In this document: one piece after another, positions 12,786 through 25,908 of the stretch
Numbering within the stretch: position 1 is the stretch's first letter
Layout of the letters: each line of letters begins with the position of its first letter
Source of the DNA: Solen grandis
Lineage: Eukaryota > Mollusca > Bivalvia > Adapedonta > Solenidae
Direction: 5' to 3'
Length of the DNA stretch: 64,000 bases
Assembly: GCA_021229015.1 (NCBI GenBank)
Contig: CM037785.1
Span: forward strand, 2,882,350-2,946,349
Position numbers and translations under genes: made by a program
The notes under the pieces: model-generated
What the model was told of the DNA's origin: nothing
What the model saw: only the letters and a program-made list of their open reading frames with translations
Databases searched by the model: none

Positions 12786-14040
12786 CATTGTGCACAGAAT
12801 ATGATACGCCAAGAAAACATTTGATAGTCCTGAATGGGATATTGACATGCCATAGCCCGTTGGTAATATGGCTAAGCAGTCCTTTTGATTAAATATGAAT
12901 TTTAAAATTTCTTCTTGTTTAGATTTTAATCGTTCTAAACCATTTTTTCTTACGCATACTGAATGTCAGGTTCGATTTTCACGCATAACTGCATGTTGAG
13001 GAGTTCGCCTAATGCCGCTATGTAACAGAATATTTTATTGGCTGCTTTTGGGCTATAAATAGCATTATCGGAAGAACCGGATCAGTGAGCATGTGACCTT
13101 CTATTGGTGACGTTCAGATCTCAATACAGCGTACTTACGTAGAGTCTTTAAGTAGATTTGATAGGAATTTAGCATGTAAAGAGTATTTTAATTTAGATAT
13201 ATATTTTTGTTTTCAGACATAGACATTGACTGATTTTTTTTATGTAAAACGTTGTTTTAAAACATTAATTTATTTCGTTGTGAAATGCAATGATCAAAAA
13301 TTAATTACTGGATACCATTAATGTATGCATCTGATTAACTGAAAACCATAGCAAACAAAAGTTACTGGCATTTGAGGGTGTTAAAAATGTATTTAATGCT
13401 TACAAACGTCATGGAACGATTTAAATAAATACAGACATTAGTTTATCTATTTGAACTACTAACTCTGCTCGCCCAAAATCAGAAACACAAGTATAGTAGA
13501 AGCGTACAGTTCAATATTCCATTTGCAGATCACATTGAAAACAAGCGAATGTGCGAAACAACGTAGATACTGGTATTAAACGACATGCAAGTCAAATTCA
13601 TAATAGTGCCAATTCGTATTCTTATACGGTATACTATATTGTTACTGCTGCTGCTTTGACATATGTGTTAAATGGACCAGAAAAAAATCGTTCATACTAT
13701 TTAACGTAATGGTGTTGAAATATATTCTTTCACAAACTGATTAAAGAACACGTTTCAACCTATCAGTGGTACCAAGTTTTAAACATGGCGTCATAATATA
13801 GAAATAATATAAAAATAACACACATTTAAACTTTTTTTTTAATCTGAAGTAGTTTATAACGAGAAAATACTCAATAACTGGTTTAGATAGACAGTTCTAA
13901 GTTTTAGAGCAATTAATATCATTGGGTGAAGATAACAAATGATTGTCAGTTATGAAACAGTGATACAAATAACAATGACTATCAAAAATAGGAAAAAACG
14001 TGTACCAATAAAAAAATGACACTCACATAGATATGGGATC
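12786..14040. other. Upstream flank of the SLC5 gene, no gene seen
   Basis: Ordinary AT-rich intergenic sequence without recognisable coding exons or clear repeats. Confidence 0.4.
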
Positions 14041-14059
14041 AATTGATAAACGACAGAAA

Positions 14060-14067
14060 TGACGTCA
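14060..14067 (+). promoter_or_regulatory. Perfect palindromic CRE (TGACGTCA)
   Basis: TGACGTCA lies 142 bp before the SLC5 start codon and about 60 bp before a TATA-like stretch. The full palindromic CRE is the site for CREB/ATF bZIP dimers. Its spacing to the TATA-like box is typical of a proximal promoter element, but the same 8-mer also occurs near 22046 and 37061 away from genes. Regulation by cAMP is inference. Confidence 0.4.
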
Positions 14068-14123
14068 CATGCAGCATTTTGAACTTTCTGAAAGACCCTC
14101 AATGCGTGGGTGATATCGTATAC

Positions 14124-14133
14124 GTATATATAT
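14124..14133 (+). promoter_or_regulatory. Candidate TATA box of the SLC5 gene
   Basis: GTATATATATC lies about 77-85 bp before the ATG. Initiation about 30 bp downstream would give a short 5' UTR of about 50 bases with no intron. Alternatively, CATTGCAG at 14161-14168 could be a splice acceptor for a 5' UTR exon farther upstream. Confidence 0.35.
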
Positions 14134-14208
14134 CAATGTAGTGATGTTTATAACATGCTGCATTGCAGAAACAACGGGCTGTAGTACCATATCCGACATT
14201 CCTAAGTC

Positions 14209-16137
14209 ATGGCTTTCAGCGGCAGCATTTCACTGGTTGATTACATCGTTTTCATCTTAGGTGTCGGTATGTCTCTACTGACGGGAACATTATGGGCTTA
14301 CAAGGACCGACATCGGAAATCATTGCTCCACTTCCACAGGGCTGGTGGAAAACTGAAGGCACTTCCGGTAGCTTTATCGTTGTTAGTGACCTACGAGTCT
14401 TCAATTTTCTTTCTTGGTTATCCAGCGGAAGTCTATACAAACGGTTTGATATACTGGCTTCAAAATGTTGGAATGTTGTTTGGATACAGTTCACTGTTAT
14501 GGATTAGCGTACCACTTTTTTATCCGCTTAAAATAACAAGTGTGTTTGAATATCTGCAAATGCGTTATGAATCCTTAGTAATTCGTCGCATAGCCACGTG
14601 CCTTACTACGACCGTGTTGTGCTTCTATGCTGGTTTTGTCCTATTTGGTGCTTCAACGGCACTCGTATCTGTGACTGGGATTCCAAGCTGGTGTTCAATT
14701 TTGGCCCTAGCATTTATTGCGATAATTTATACAGCACTAGGTGGCATCGCGGCAGTCGTGGTTACAGACGTAATCCAAGGATGTGTTATGATTGTTGCCA
14801 TCGCCGCAGTGTTGATATACGGAACAGTGAAAAGTGGAGGAGTGCGTACAGTCATTGCTGTGAACGAAGCAAGTGGAAGACTGAAGCTTTTCGACTTTGA
14901 CCCGAACCCACATGTACGTCATACGTTTTGGACACTTGTTGTAGGTAATTTCTTTATGACCGCAGGGTCATCATGCAGTCAAATGGTCATTCAGCGACTT
15001 AATTCTACTGAATCAATGCAGGAGGCAAGGCGGGTTGCATACATAGCAATACCCGCATTTTTCCTCCTGCAAACGCTTGGCATGTTAGAAGGTAATGTGG
15101 CTTTTGCATACTTCAGTGTTAAAGGATGCGATCCACTTGCATCAGGACTATTGTCAAACCCAACCCAGATCATGTCTTACTTTGTGTCTGATCTCTTCAA
15201 AGATATACCCGGGGTGACTGGGTTATTCCTTGCAGCTCTTTGCAGCGCTTCACTTAGCACGATATCCTCTGCACTAAGTGGTATATCAGCAATGATATCG
15301 ATCGATATCATTAAACCTACGGCAAAACATCTATCTGATGAAAACCTTACTACAGTATCCAAAATTATCGTATGTTTCTTTGGCGCTTTGTCGATAAGTT
15401 TCGCCATCCTAATTAGTAGAACAACGGTACCTATTTCAGAAATCGTCAGTTGTGTACTAGGAGGGATAGATGGACCATGCGTTGCAATATTTTTCATATC
15501 AATGTTTTGTAGCTTCACGACTAAACGTGGCATTGTAGTCGGGGCAATAGCAGGATTGACATTTGGTATTTGGCTATCAGCAGGTTACAATTTCTCACCT
15601 GGTCGGAAGCGTACTCCATGGTTACCACTTGGACCAACTGACACATGCCATGTGTCTATCAACTCATCTTGGACCACAAATGCATCACTTGAAGTTGTTT
15701 CCACTCAACCAACAGAATATAATAACACCATTTCATTATCAGGATTACCCGATGAATCTAGAGATGACGACAAGATTACTGGGCTTGACAACTTTTATTC
15801 TTTATCTTACATGTACCTATTTGCATTGTCTTTTCTTATCACTATGGTGACAACACTCATTGCAAGCAGACTTACAAGAGACAAAAACAGAATGGAAGTC
15901 CCTGAAGAGCTCATATTATCACCATGTAAATATATTCGCAAAAGCTTGGCTCGGTTCCATTGTATCTTTCGTTCTTGTAGACCTTGTCTGTCAGACAAGA
16001 AACATCATAACGTTGCGGTTGCAGAACAAGAGGCGAGAGATAACGAAGATAAGTTAGATGGCACCAGTATTGAGCAGCTTGATTCTGAACGTGAAAACAC
16101 AGTTCTCACAAGAAAAACACTGTTAGACAATGCCTGA
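14209..16137 (+). CDS. SLC5-family sodium:solute symporter (SMCT/SMVT-like), intact single exon
   Basis: A 642-residue plasma-membrane cotransporter of the sodium:solute symporter (LeuT-fold) family. The best resemblance is to the SLC5A8/A12/A6 branch, which moves monocarboxylates or vitamins with Na+; the substrate here cannot be read. Evidence: GYPAEVYTNGLIYW near residues 70-83, the TDVIQ segment at 186-190, Q..IQR near 258-263, and LFLAALCSASLSTISS at 339-354, the region that carries Na+-site hydroxyls in the family. About 13 hydrophobic segments run from residue 8 to 552. The large loop before the last segment (about 460-528) has three N-glycosylation sequons (N485, N491, N505). The C-terminal ~85 residues are charged and cytosolic. 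Length is normal for SLC5 (about 600-650). The start is firm: an in-frame TAA lies 4-6 bases upstream. There are no introns, unlike vertebrate SLC5 genes, so a retrocopy origin is possible, though the frame is fully intact. Confidence 0.93.
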   Translation: MAFSGSISLVDYIVFILGVGMSLLTGTLWAYKDRHRKSLLHFHRAGGKLKALPVALSLLVTYESSIFFLGYPAEVYTNGLIYWLQNVGMLFGYSSLLWISVPLFYPLKITSVFEYLQMRYESLVIRRIATCLTTTVLCFYAGFVLFGASTALVSVTGIPSWCSILALAFIAIIYTALGGIAAVVVTDVIQGCVMIVAIAAVLIYGTVKSGGVRTVIAVNEASGRLKLFDFDPNPHVRHTFWTLVVGNFFMTAGSSCSQMVIQRLNSTESMQEARRVAYIAIPAFFLLQTLGMLEGNVAFAYFSVKGCDPLASGLLSNPTQIMSYFVSDLFKDIPGVTGLFLAALCSASLSTISSALSGISAMISIDIIKPTAKHLSDENLTTVSKIIVCFFGALSISFAILISRTTVPISEIVSCVLGGIDGPCVAIFFISMFCSFTTKRGIVVGAIAGLTFGIWLSAGYNFSPGRKRTPWLPLGPTDTCHVSINSSWTTNASLEVVSTQPTEYNNTISLSGLPDESRDDDKITGLDNFYSLSYMYLFALSFLITMVTTLIASRLTRDKNRMEVPEELILSPCKYIRKSLARFHCIFRSCRPCLSDKKHHNVAVAEQEARDNEDKLDGTSIEQLDSERENTVLTRKTLLDNA

Positions 16138-16525
16138 TCAAAATGTATTTTATAGCAACATTTTATATTATACTCATCTTATTTTCATTTAGGGCCTTTT
16201 TTTGGGTATCTAACTAGCATTTACTGTATATTTTTACAAATACGTTTACGACAATGCAAAATGTTCCATTTGATGATCTGCACGACGTTTATCCAGCTTA
16301 AGATAAATAATACTACAGGGAAGTCTGTACAACTCAATGACATACACAAGTAAGTGCTTAAAAAAATTCAAAATACAAATAGGCCTATAATCATGGAGTT
16401 TTCATGTGGGTTAGCAATATTTACAATCATTTCCACAAATGACATTCTTCACTTTATGATCAAACCAATTCAAAAGATTAACTATACCTGTATTATGATT
16501 GGCTGGTGTACGCTTGTATATATTT

Positions 16526-16531
16526 AATAAA
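16526..16531 (+). terminator. Candidate polyadenylation signal (AATAAA) for the SLC5 gene
   Basis: First canonical AATAAA after the stop codon, giving a 3' UTR of about 400 bases. Motif only. Confidence 0.45.
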
Positions 16532-17201
16532 CTAATTCTATTTAATTATGTGTATATATGAAAGGTCTTATTAGTATCTGACTGTTACCAATTAATCCGG
16601 CTGCCCATTTGTCTGATTCTTTTTCTGACTGTATCAATTTTTATTTATATGCATTGTTTTTGCCTAACTATCTTTAAATTGCACATATTGCTTTAATATC
16701 GTTTAAAACAACACTTGTGTGTGTATGAATTAAAGGCCCATTATATTTCGTAATGATGAAATTTAAATGAAAATGGAAAGTTAAAATAAAATTGACCTAT
16801 TGTAGACTAACTAACGCAAATGATACATAATGTGCAAGTATCAGCTGTAAAATAACAGTTAAACGTATTAAAAATGTTGGTCAATTACACCATTTAATTT
16901 TATGGATGATGATGCATTGGCGAGTATTCCTTTAGACGGTCCGTAATCGGAAATAACTTGAATTTGAAAATCCGTCGAAGATTGACAAATTGTTTATCCG
17001 CCACGTCATCAATTCATGCGCTCGCGATTTCCTCACGTAGATGTACGGAAAGTCCATGGAAAACGTCAGAAAATTGACGAAAAAAGCGGAATATGCAAAT
17101 ATTTTTTGCAAACAATTGAATAATCTATATTTATGCATTTTCGTAATGTTGTCTTCAACGGGGGATGTACAGATTGCATATGGCAACAAATCTGTAGCAA
17201 A
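16532..17201. other. No gene seen
   Basis: AT-rich flank. The overlapping short ORFs on both strands near 16932-17301 show no family features. Confidence 0.4.
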
Positions 17202-17267
17202 CATTTTGCTTTACTGTCCGAAAAATAAACACTGCATTTTGCTTTACTGTCCGAAAAATAAACACTG
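17202..17267. repeat. 33 bp tandem duplication
   Basis: Two adjacent identical 33 bp copies start at 17202 and 17235. Each begins CATTTTGCTTTACTGTCCG and ends AAATAAACACTG. A partial third begins at 17268. Perfect identity suggests a recent duplication. Confidence 0.85.
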
Positions 17268-17279
17268 CATTTGGAAGAA

Positions 17280-19080
17280 TAATGGGCATTTGATTAGATG
17301 ATGTGTGTTACAGTGCATTAAGCCTGTCAGACGGGTATCAATATATTTGTGGAAAGTATTTATGAAACGCAAACATGCTAAGCATTTAAAAGAGATCTGA
17401 GAAATATTGTAAGCTAGAACATGGTAAATTGTAAAGTATTCCCACATCCTTTGTGTATGTGCATGTTTTTGTATGTGTAAGAAAGATGAGATCTTTAAAG
17501 TTTTGCACATGAAAGAGAACAAAATACATTTTTTTCATTTAGTTGCATTATATATTTTTATATTACTCTCACTAAATCTTTTTATCATCAATATTATGCC
17601 TGTTTGAATATCTATCATGTTTTCTTGTATGCAAAATATGTACATTGTATGATTTGCTTCATTATAGAACATAAAATCTTGTGCTTCAACATTTTTCTGC
17701 CGGCTTCTCTTTTGCTTTGTCTTCAGCAATAAACATATATGCAAGTACGTATAATCAGTGTTTGACTGAATTTCATATTCCTCTTTTGTATATTGTTTGA
17801 ACCGATCAGATACATCGTCCTGAAGCCCAAAATGTTTATCCAATATTACGTTTCAAAATAATTTGCAAGATGATTTGCATGAATTGTTATGCCCCCATCA
17901 TGAGTAAAAGATAACAACTGCATGCCTACTTGCCTCTACATTCAGCAGTTATCGTTACTGACTCCGTGAAGTAACTTGCTTGCTATATTTATCTAACATC
18001 ACTGTCCGTTGTCACTTTCCAATAAATTTGTTGTTTAAGCAAAAAATGACATACGTTACTGATAAACGTGATTAAAGTAGGATTACTGTGACAAAACTTC
18101 CCTGACCGGATACATTTTCATTGCAAATTTAACCACGGTCATTTTCTTCCTCTCACTATGTTGAAGTAGGCTTGATAATGTTAATGTACATTTACATGTT
18201 TTAATGTATTTATTTAACATATCTCGAAACTGTCTTAGCTATTCATAAGATGACTTTAAAGTTAATATTACAATTGGATATATTTTGTATATATTTTATA
18301 CAACTGGCACAGCCTTATTCAGTGAAACGAATATCGATGATGCTTAAATCAACGAGAACAGAGACTGCACTGATGTTACTGACTATAACTCTAGAATTAA
18401 ATGAGATAATCCATGATTCAATCTCATACTTTTTTACATTTCTTCCGTTGTTGATGACCAATTGCAAGAGGGACCATGCTTTAAATCGTATTTAATTTTG
18501 TTAAGCCCCTTGTTAAGAGAGGTCTAAAACTGATTGGCCTGGTGTCAGAATAATGTTACTGGAAAAAGTATCATACCAATTGCTTTCAGCGTGAATCAGC
18601 GGTGAGGCATTCCTAAATCATTGATATAATGTCGTTGTGACATCGAAACTGCTTTATCACTAAAAAAAACTTGTTATTTTTTGCTCTACGTTTTTGCTTG
18701 CGAGTGCAACAAAGTAACATATGCCGAATACGCTGGAATTCGTGGTACTATACACCGGTGCCATGGACCAGTGGACTTCTTCATTATCTGTAAGTCTGAA
18801 GGTATTAAATTTCTACGGTCACGTCCAATAGCAATCAAATATGTTAGGGTAGACTCCTGGTAAATTTTGAATTTGTGGTCACCGAAAACATGCGGGAGCC
18901 GACCGGCAAACGCAAGACCAACATCCGACAACAAATGTCGTAAAAATGGTACTGGTACAGCTCCCTTACTTTGCGCTTTGTCTCAGGACTGAAAAACTGC
19001 CAGTCTGCAATACGTGCACCAATACAGAAACAGTAGACAGCAGCAAGTTAACCTTTATTTGTAATTATTCAGAGAAGCGA
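17280..19080. other. No confident gene; one unidentified minus-strand ORF
   Basis: Mostly AT-rich. Around 18686-18934 the base composition is more even and the minus strand is open for 82 codons (including VGLAFAGRLPHVFGDHKFKI). The family is not recognised and no splice sites can be confidently paired. It may belong to a repeat that continues into the SINE tails at 19090-19490. Confidence 0.3.
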
Positions 19081-19165
19081 CTGATGTGTGTTTGTTTGCT
19101 TGGGTTCTATGTCCTATCAACAGTATTTCAGTCATCTGAGGCCTTTACTGCAATAAAGCCGTAAA

Positions 19166-19486
19166 TGAGAAAGTTTGTTTGTTTCTTGGATTGAATGTTC
19201 CATCAACAGTATTTCAGTCATTTAAAAGCTATTTCTACATGAAACAGATATAATGCTGCAACACTGCAGTATGACGCCGTTGACATGTGGCATGATATCA
19301 CACCCAATCACATTATCCTGACAACGGGTCAACCAGTCCTGCAACTACCCCTATATGCTGAGCGACAAGCAAAGGAGCTACCAGTACGATGTTTTATGAC
19401 TCTGGTATTTCGCGGCCGGGAATCGACCAACGACCTCCCGCTCCCGAGGCAGACGCTCTTACCACCCGGCCGCCAGGGACGGTGAA
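19166..19486 (-). repeat. tRNA-derived SINE, minus strand
   Basis: Read on the minus strand, the 5' head (about 19482-19405) resembles a tRNA: GTCCCTGGCGGCCGGGTGGT gives an A-box-like block and GGTCGATTCCCGGC a B-box-like block about 35 bases later. The distal part carries ATGACTGAAATACTGTTG (as its complement near 19205-19222), which recurs in the SINE at 28737-28988. A second isolated copy of that tail lies at about 19110-19140. Imperfect flanking repeats (AATGAGAAAGT versus AATAAGAGAGT) may be old target-site duplications. It is not a functional tRNA gene. Confidence 0.65.
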
Positions 19487-20292
19487 TAAGAGAGTGAAAT
19501 CTATACTGATATACTACACCCAAACTGTTTTGCGTTTTCTTTTTGTCCTCTGATTGTAACCGTTATTAACTCTAGAGTTCATAGTTCATTCACCTTTGTA
19601 TCGCTCGATAAAATTTAATATTGTATCAGTGGCCTCTATTATCATACATTTTCAAAGATTAATTAACAAATATTTCTTCAGATATCGACGGCCTAAAAGA
19701 GATTTATCATACGAACAAAACATTTATTATTTTTGAAATGTCCAATTCATTCAATAATTGATCAAAGGTAAAGTCAACTGTCAAATTTGACGAGCAAAAA
19801 CATAAACTTTAATAAAAGCTTTATATGTCACTTAAAACTTGACTGTGACCCCCCAACTTTAGCCAAATTCAAAACTGTTGACGCACGACAACTGACGACG
19901 GTCACATGGCGATGTTAGATCACACTTGCATTTTTTTTAATTTTTTTTTTGTGCATGTCTCTTTATCATAGCAATAATGCACTCTAATAACTTTTCCTGA
20001 TAATGTTCAAGGTCACTGCAGCAACTGTAATATTTTTATTATATAATTATTCAGTAGTTATTTTGCTATAATCAACAACATTTCACATATCTTTTCTGTG
20101 TCCTATTTACAAATTCATGTATACACTGAACATGTGTAATTATCAAGCAGACGAAGTTCAAATTAAATGGTTATCAACATCAGTTTAAAAGATTAGGAAG
20201 AAATAAATGCATGTTACTTATTTCATAAACATTACAGCGACAGAATTTACTAGAATTACCTTTAATGTTGAAAGGAAATTGCAGTGTACATG

Positions 20293-20504
20293 TACTGTGA
20301 AATCATTAATTTTCGTGGGACACTAATTTTTGTTGATTCCGGAGAGGGTTTTTATCCACAAATATTGATCACCATGAAAATTTTGTCCTATATAAACCTC
20401 ACGTTGTCTAGAACATAGATCCGCGAATAAATGTACCCACGAAATTCCCTTAGGTACATAATTAACGAAGTTTAATGTCAACGAAAATTAATGCTTTTAC
20501 AGTA
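20293..20504. mobile_element. TA-flanked MITE, ~212 bp
   Basis: The ends are inverted repeats: TACTGTGAAATCATTAATTT at the left and ATTAATGCTTTTACAGTA at the right, with CGTGGG and CCCACGAAA-type complements inside. TA borders fit Tc1/mariner-type insertion. No ORF. Confidence 0.65.
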
Positions 20505-21410
20505 ACTGAACCACAATCACTTTCTTAATCGAAATTAAGCTGTGAACGTCTTCTGCAATCTCATTTTGCTCACTTTTACTTCAGTAACGTTTTCGTTTGT
20601 TTGGCAATTTAATTTAAGTGTTGTAATTTGGTTGTCTTCAATTTGATAAAGCGGCAGATACATAGTAAAACAATAGAAACACGGCGTAATATGTGTTGTA
20701 TGTAAATGTCGTTTGTCATTTGAATAAATGGGGATTACTGATTGCATTTTCAATTTACACAATGCAAGAACGGTTCAAGCTCTTTCTGATTGAAGGGTTC
20801 CTGTCTATCTGACTATCAGACGTTATAATTACCAGTCATTTTGATGAAATTCGATACTATTTTTTTCCCTTATTTCGCCAAGTGTGTTGTCCTTTTAATG
20901 AATATGCATTTCTTTACGTTTATGACATATGCACAATATTACTGCAATTTTGGTTCAAAATAGATTTGCTTAAAATTAAATTTGTATGCAGCTAGTTCCC
21001 TAGTGTGCCTCTTTATATTGCTGGTATTATATACACGTGAACTATTTTTCATGAACTTTTGTTAAAGCGCATTGAGGCTAAGGTTGCGTGGCATCACACT
21101 CCGCCATACCGCAATCAAGCAGTGTTTAGGTAAAATAATTTGCAAACCATAAATCGTTACTTTCTGGTAAAGGACTTACATTTTAAGGAAAAAGGTATGG
21201 TGGCATACGTTCATAAAAAAATAAGTATTACCTAGTGCTATTTATTGTATGTAGAACATTATAACATATCGCAGAAGTGATATCATTATGTTTAAGTAAA
21301 AACATCCACAAATAAACAAAACAAAAAAAAATCAAATTTACTTACATTTTCTTAGTTAGCCTACATCAAGGAGTAGGTCAGTCTTCCGTACATTTTGAAA
21401 AAAAAAACAT
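20505..21410. other. No gene seen
   Basis: AT-rich non-coding sequence. The short ORF at 20535-20762 (minus) has no recognised homology. Confidence 0.4.
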
Positions 21411-21447
21411 AACAGTAGGAGTTCCACCGCATCACATTCCTGCACCT

Positions 21448-21600
21448 TATCGACGTCAAAATAGTCCGTCAACGTCGACATTTTTTTTTTCAATCGGTGG
21501 CCATTTTGTTTGATCATGAAAGATTTTTTCCTGACTTGACGTCATAATAGACGATAAACAATTGAGAAAATAAAATGACTACTTAAACCAGGGTGGTTTA
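21448..21600. repeat. Dispersed repeat, copy 2
   Basis: Same blocks and orientation as 421-600, including CCGTCAACGTCGACATT exactly, then 'GGCCATTTTGTTT' and 'ATGAAAGATTTTTT'. Diverged by indels. Confidence 0.6.
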
Positions 21601-24600
21601 CACACTCTTGTCTATTTTTAGCCACTGTCATTGCGTCATTATGAAATTTACACGGTTACAAAATTCGAAGCGACAGAATGTGTATTCAATGAGGGGTGTT
21701 ATAAAAGTTTACCAGAGAGAGATTTTGTATGTTTCATTTTGGTTGCGATCTGCATTCCACTAACATGGGGTAAAATTCCGAATTACTCCTTAAAAAGATC
21801 ATGGAAATGATCTTTTTTATCTTTTCTACTCATAATTAACATTATTTTTGTACATCAAGATTATTGATAAAGATCAACCACAAAAAAATTTACTTTTTCT
21901 AAACCTTTTCAATTTTGTCCATTTACATAAAGGAAACCACGAACAAAACATTTTTTTTGCGAAAAAAAACATCTCTTAAATTATGTTAAATGCCGATTTT
22001 GTTAGCTGTTGGGCAGTATTTACATTTAAGGGTTACGTGACCCCTATGACGTCATCGATTGACCAAGTGTCATTTGCCTTCTTAATTTCATATAAATGTA
22101 TGTTATCATTAATCATATTTAAAGCGTTTTAATCAAACATGTCATATTTTGTTTTTGGTCTAGTATAAAGTTAAAGGTTTTATCGAGTTGTTTCTTTGAA
22201 ATTAATCCGCGAATTTGACGAAAATAAATGATGTATTTGTGATTACGCAAATCAGATAGACTGTGAATTAAAAAGTTAAATTAAAAAATAACCAGAAATT
22301 TTCAAGTGAAAAGCAGTTAAAATTTTCATAATTTGAAAATGTTTTCACCATTTTGACATGACGTATTCCTATACTTTGGTGTTAGTAGTGCAACCATGGT
22401 TATTTTATTTTATTTTCTCTCCTTCCCGAACATTTACGAACTGACGCTTGTTTGTAATGCACATTACGAAAAGGAAGCAATAAACCATAACTTTACCCGT
22501 TGAAATACAGGAAGAAATAAAAATATGGAATTAGTAGTACTATCTTTCTTTCACGCATTTATTCCTGTCTTCCTTTATATCATAATTCATTTAAAAAGCT
22601 TTTTATCGTCAGTCCATAACTATTCATTCGTCAATAAAGCAAGTTTTAAGTAAAATAATTTTCTCATGTCATTTTCAGATAATCAGAATCACATTCACTT
22701 TTTTTCTATGCCCCACAAAGACATAACTTATAAAATCGATTTCATTTAAATAATAATGAAACAACAGAACCTACCTATATCCATAGACATATTCCCAACC
22801 TGCATATGTCTGCGCTATATCTTATACATTTGCGCTAATAATTTCCTTCACATTATCTTGAATAAATCTTGCCGATCTTAAACGCGTTAATTAAGACTTA
22901 ATCTGTGTCATTATTGACTAATTGATAATGTTTCACCATCTAAGAACCTGACCGTCTGTAAGCGTCTGCTCACATCTCAACGTGATTGGCTTGACAATAT
23001 GTCCCATCCAGGGCCATAAATCATCCCATCAATTAGTCATCACCAATTAGGCATCTCTCCGACACACACACCCGGATCAACTAACCCAGGTAACCCTTTT
23101 ATTACAACCTGATTGACCCCCAAACAGGAAATTGCATAATCATACCAAACCAAAAAGTTAATTATTATCAGTAGATATGTTAGGGAATTTACTCATGTAG
23201 GAACATGGTCTTTGTGGAAACCCAACGCAGATACAGATAGCTACAGTAACTGTGAATTGTTCAATAAGATATATTGTGCTGGCAGAGTTTTGTCTATTGA
23301 TGACGCCATAGCAAAGGGAGAGAAGTCAGTCAAACTTTTTTTCACCTGGGTCACTTTTGAAATTTCATACTACAAATAATTTTAACATATTTTTTGTGCA
23401 GAAGGTCTTACAATAATGTTTTCTAACAGATGATAATGAAAATGAAATCTTTGTGGTTTACCTTTAAAATATGCTGGGAATGATGTTAATGCATGCACTT
23501 TCTCTCACTCTCCCTCTTTCTTTATATTTCACTTAACGGATCTTTTTCTCATCTTTATTTATATTAACACGCAATAAATATCAGTGCAGTCTGTGAATAA
23601 CACAGAAACATGCAAATACACATTTATCTAATGCTAAGAGAAAGAGAGAGTCTTATACAGTCATTGAAGGTTTTAAAAGCAGTGAGAATCAGCAAGAAAA
23701 AATGCAAATGCATATGAATTAAATATTAATATATAAAGAGAAATCAATTTTGAAATTTAAGTTGGTGTTTAAATGTAAATTTACCAAGACTTTGAGTGCC
23801 ATTTTCTAAACTTATCTATGCAATAATCTTTTTTAACACACACACACACACACAACTCCATTTCTATGTTATTATGACATTAAACTTATTCATCATCATC
23901 ATCAAAAAAAGTCCCCCCCCTTCTTGATTTAAATGAGTAGGGGCCTGTTTATGGTTCAGTTGCTCATCAGTAAACCTATTTTTTAATGATGCCCTTAATT
24001 ATTATCATTTTCATCTACAGTATTGCTTTAAACCTATATACCTTACCAAGGTCAGCCACAAAGTACTAGTCCAGCTAATGAACTTGTAAGTTGTAAGAAC
24101 TTGTTCCAAGTTGGAGAAGAACTAATATTAAAGTAAACCTATGAATTTGTTTATCTAGTTTTCTGTATATTGTGTAGATTTCATATACAGCAAAAATAAT
24201 CATTATTTTTAAGCTTAGACGAGTGATTGCCAGCTAACTGTTAAGAACATTTAATTGTTTGAACTGGATTTTTCTTTTTGGAGTATTTAATTGTTTGAAT
24301 TTAATATTCTTCTTGAAAATTTTAATGTATTGATCTTGAAGTATATAAGAGTATATAAGGCTTCTCTCTCTATCTCTCCCCTCTCTCTCACACACACTCA
24401 CATATTGAATAATGATACAATATGTTTTTAGTTGTTTATTGATATTTTAAGATTACATTTATAGTATCACAAGTAATTTCAACATTCAGCAACGTCTGTC
24501 TTTGAAATGAGAGCAAACACCTTTGTCTGCTTTCTGCAATCTGAAAAGAAGTAATAATAGTCAATAGTATGAATAATTTATGACATGCTCACATCTTCGG

Positions 24601-25900
24601 TGCAAATATTTAACAGAAATATAAACTCAAACCCAAACAGCTTAATTCAAACACTACATGAGATAAAATATCATCAAAATATTGTAATATTCTCATTTAT
24701 TCTTTTTCAATCATTATCGTCCGCTGACAGTTTTTCTATCCTTTTTGATTTTCACCACAGCCGTCACTGAAGGTAATATTACTTGTTTCACATGTACTGT
24801 GTCTTGATCTGAATTACTATTTCTGTCAAGCACAGGCTACAATTTCACATAATAAGTAAAGCACAGTACATTTAATTTAATTTGTTGTCTTTTCTCATTC
24901 AAAGACAATGAAAGCTTAAAACTGTTGATAATAAATAAATGTATGCTTTGTAGATATTTTCAGTTTATATGAAAATCATTTTTTTCTACTTTGCATAAGC
25001 ATTCTTGTCATGAAACATTTTTTTCAGGATCAGCTCATTTTGGTTTATTTTGTTTATTATTAAGTTTAGTATATAATATACAATACATATGCATGCCTGA
25101 TATAAAGAATTTTTTAATTTCATTTTTTTAGACTTGTGCAGAATAGGTTCCATGGAAAAAGATGCTTTTTGTTCATCTTTAACTTACTTTCATATAACAC
25201 TGCTATGTGACTAATTACACCATAGTTTTGTTTCACAAATCTTGATTTGGACCTGAAGCAAATAATGTATTTTTAAAAAACAACAAAAAAAACTGTTCGT
25301 TTATGCAACTTCCACTAGGTATAAGTTCTAGATTAGGAACAAGAACCATGCATAGAATGAATTGTCAAATTTGTTTATTCTTCATGATGAAAAGTCATGG
25401 TTAAGATTATATCACAAAAATGCAACTGATAAAAAAAAGATTGAAAAATAAATGTGTCCAGACAAACTTGGGAGGGGACCAGGGCTTTTGTTTTCACGAA
25501 AATTAAACAATTTGACTTAATTTGGAACTCAGAATTTTAATAGATTTTGCAAAATATTTTTGGTACATTTCTATGATCAAATATGATCAAATATGATTCG
25601 TTAATAAGGTAAATTTCATTGGAAAATTTGTTTTTTTACTGCATAGATATATAGTTTTTTTGTAAAATCATGAAATGAGATTGAAAACATGTAAGGATGT
25701 TATGTTAGATATTGACTACAGTATTGTTCTGTGGAATTTATTCATATTAACTGTTAATAACGCTTCTGAAACAACCCTCTATCAATACACGGGCTCAGTG
25801 AGTAAAAGTAAGAAATTCAGGTTGAAAACAAATTTTATACAAGAAGCACATGAACGGACTTGATTGTGAAAATTCAAAATTATTCCAGCTATTATACCTA
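21601..25900. other. Gene-free AT-rich stretch with microsatellites
   Basis: No exons are recognised. (CA)n lies at about 23838-23854 and (CAT)n at about 23892-23904. CT/CA-rich low complexity lies at about 24363-24403. Around 22860-23110 the sequence is less AT-rich and contains several TAATTA/ATTGG-type motifs; it could be a regulatory element, but this is weak. Confidence 0.4.
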
Positions 25901-25908
25901 AAAAGAGT

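Noticed and set aside
14252..16057. Other-frame ORFs inside the SLC5 gene
   Set aside because: Shadows of the 642-residue frame.
22860..23110. Developmental enhancer with homeodomain-type sites
   Set aside because: Several TAATTA-like motifs are present, but in such AT-rich DNA they are expected by chance; needs conservation data.
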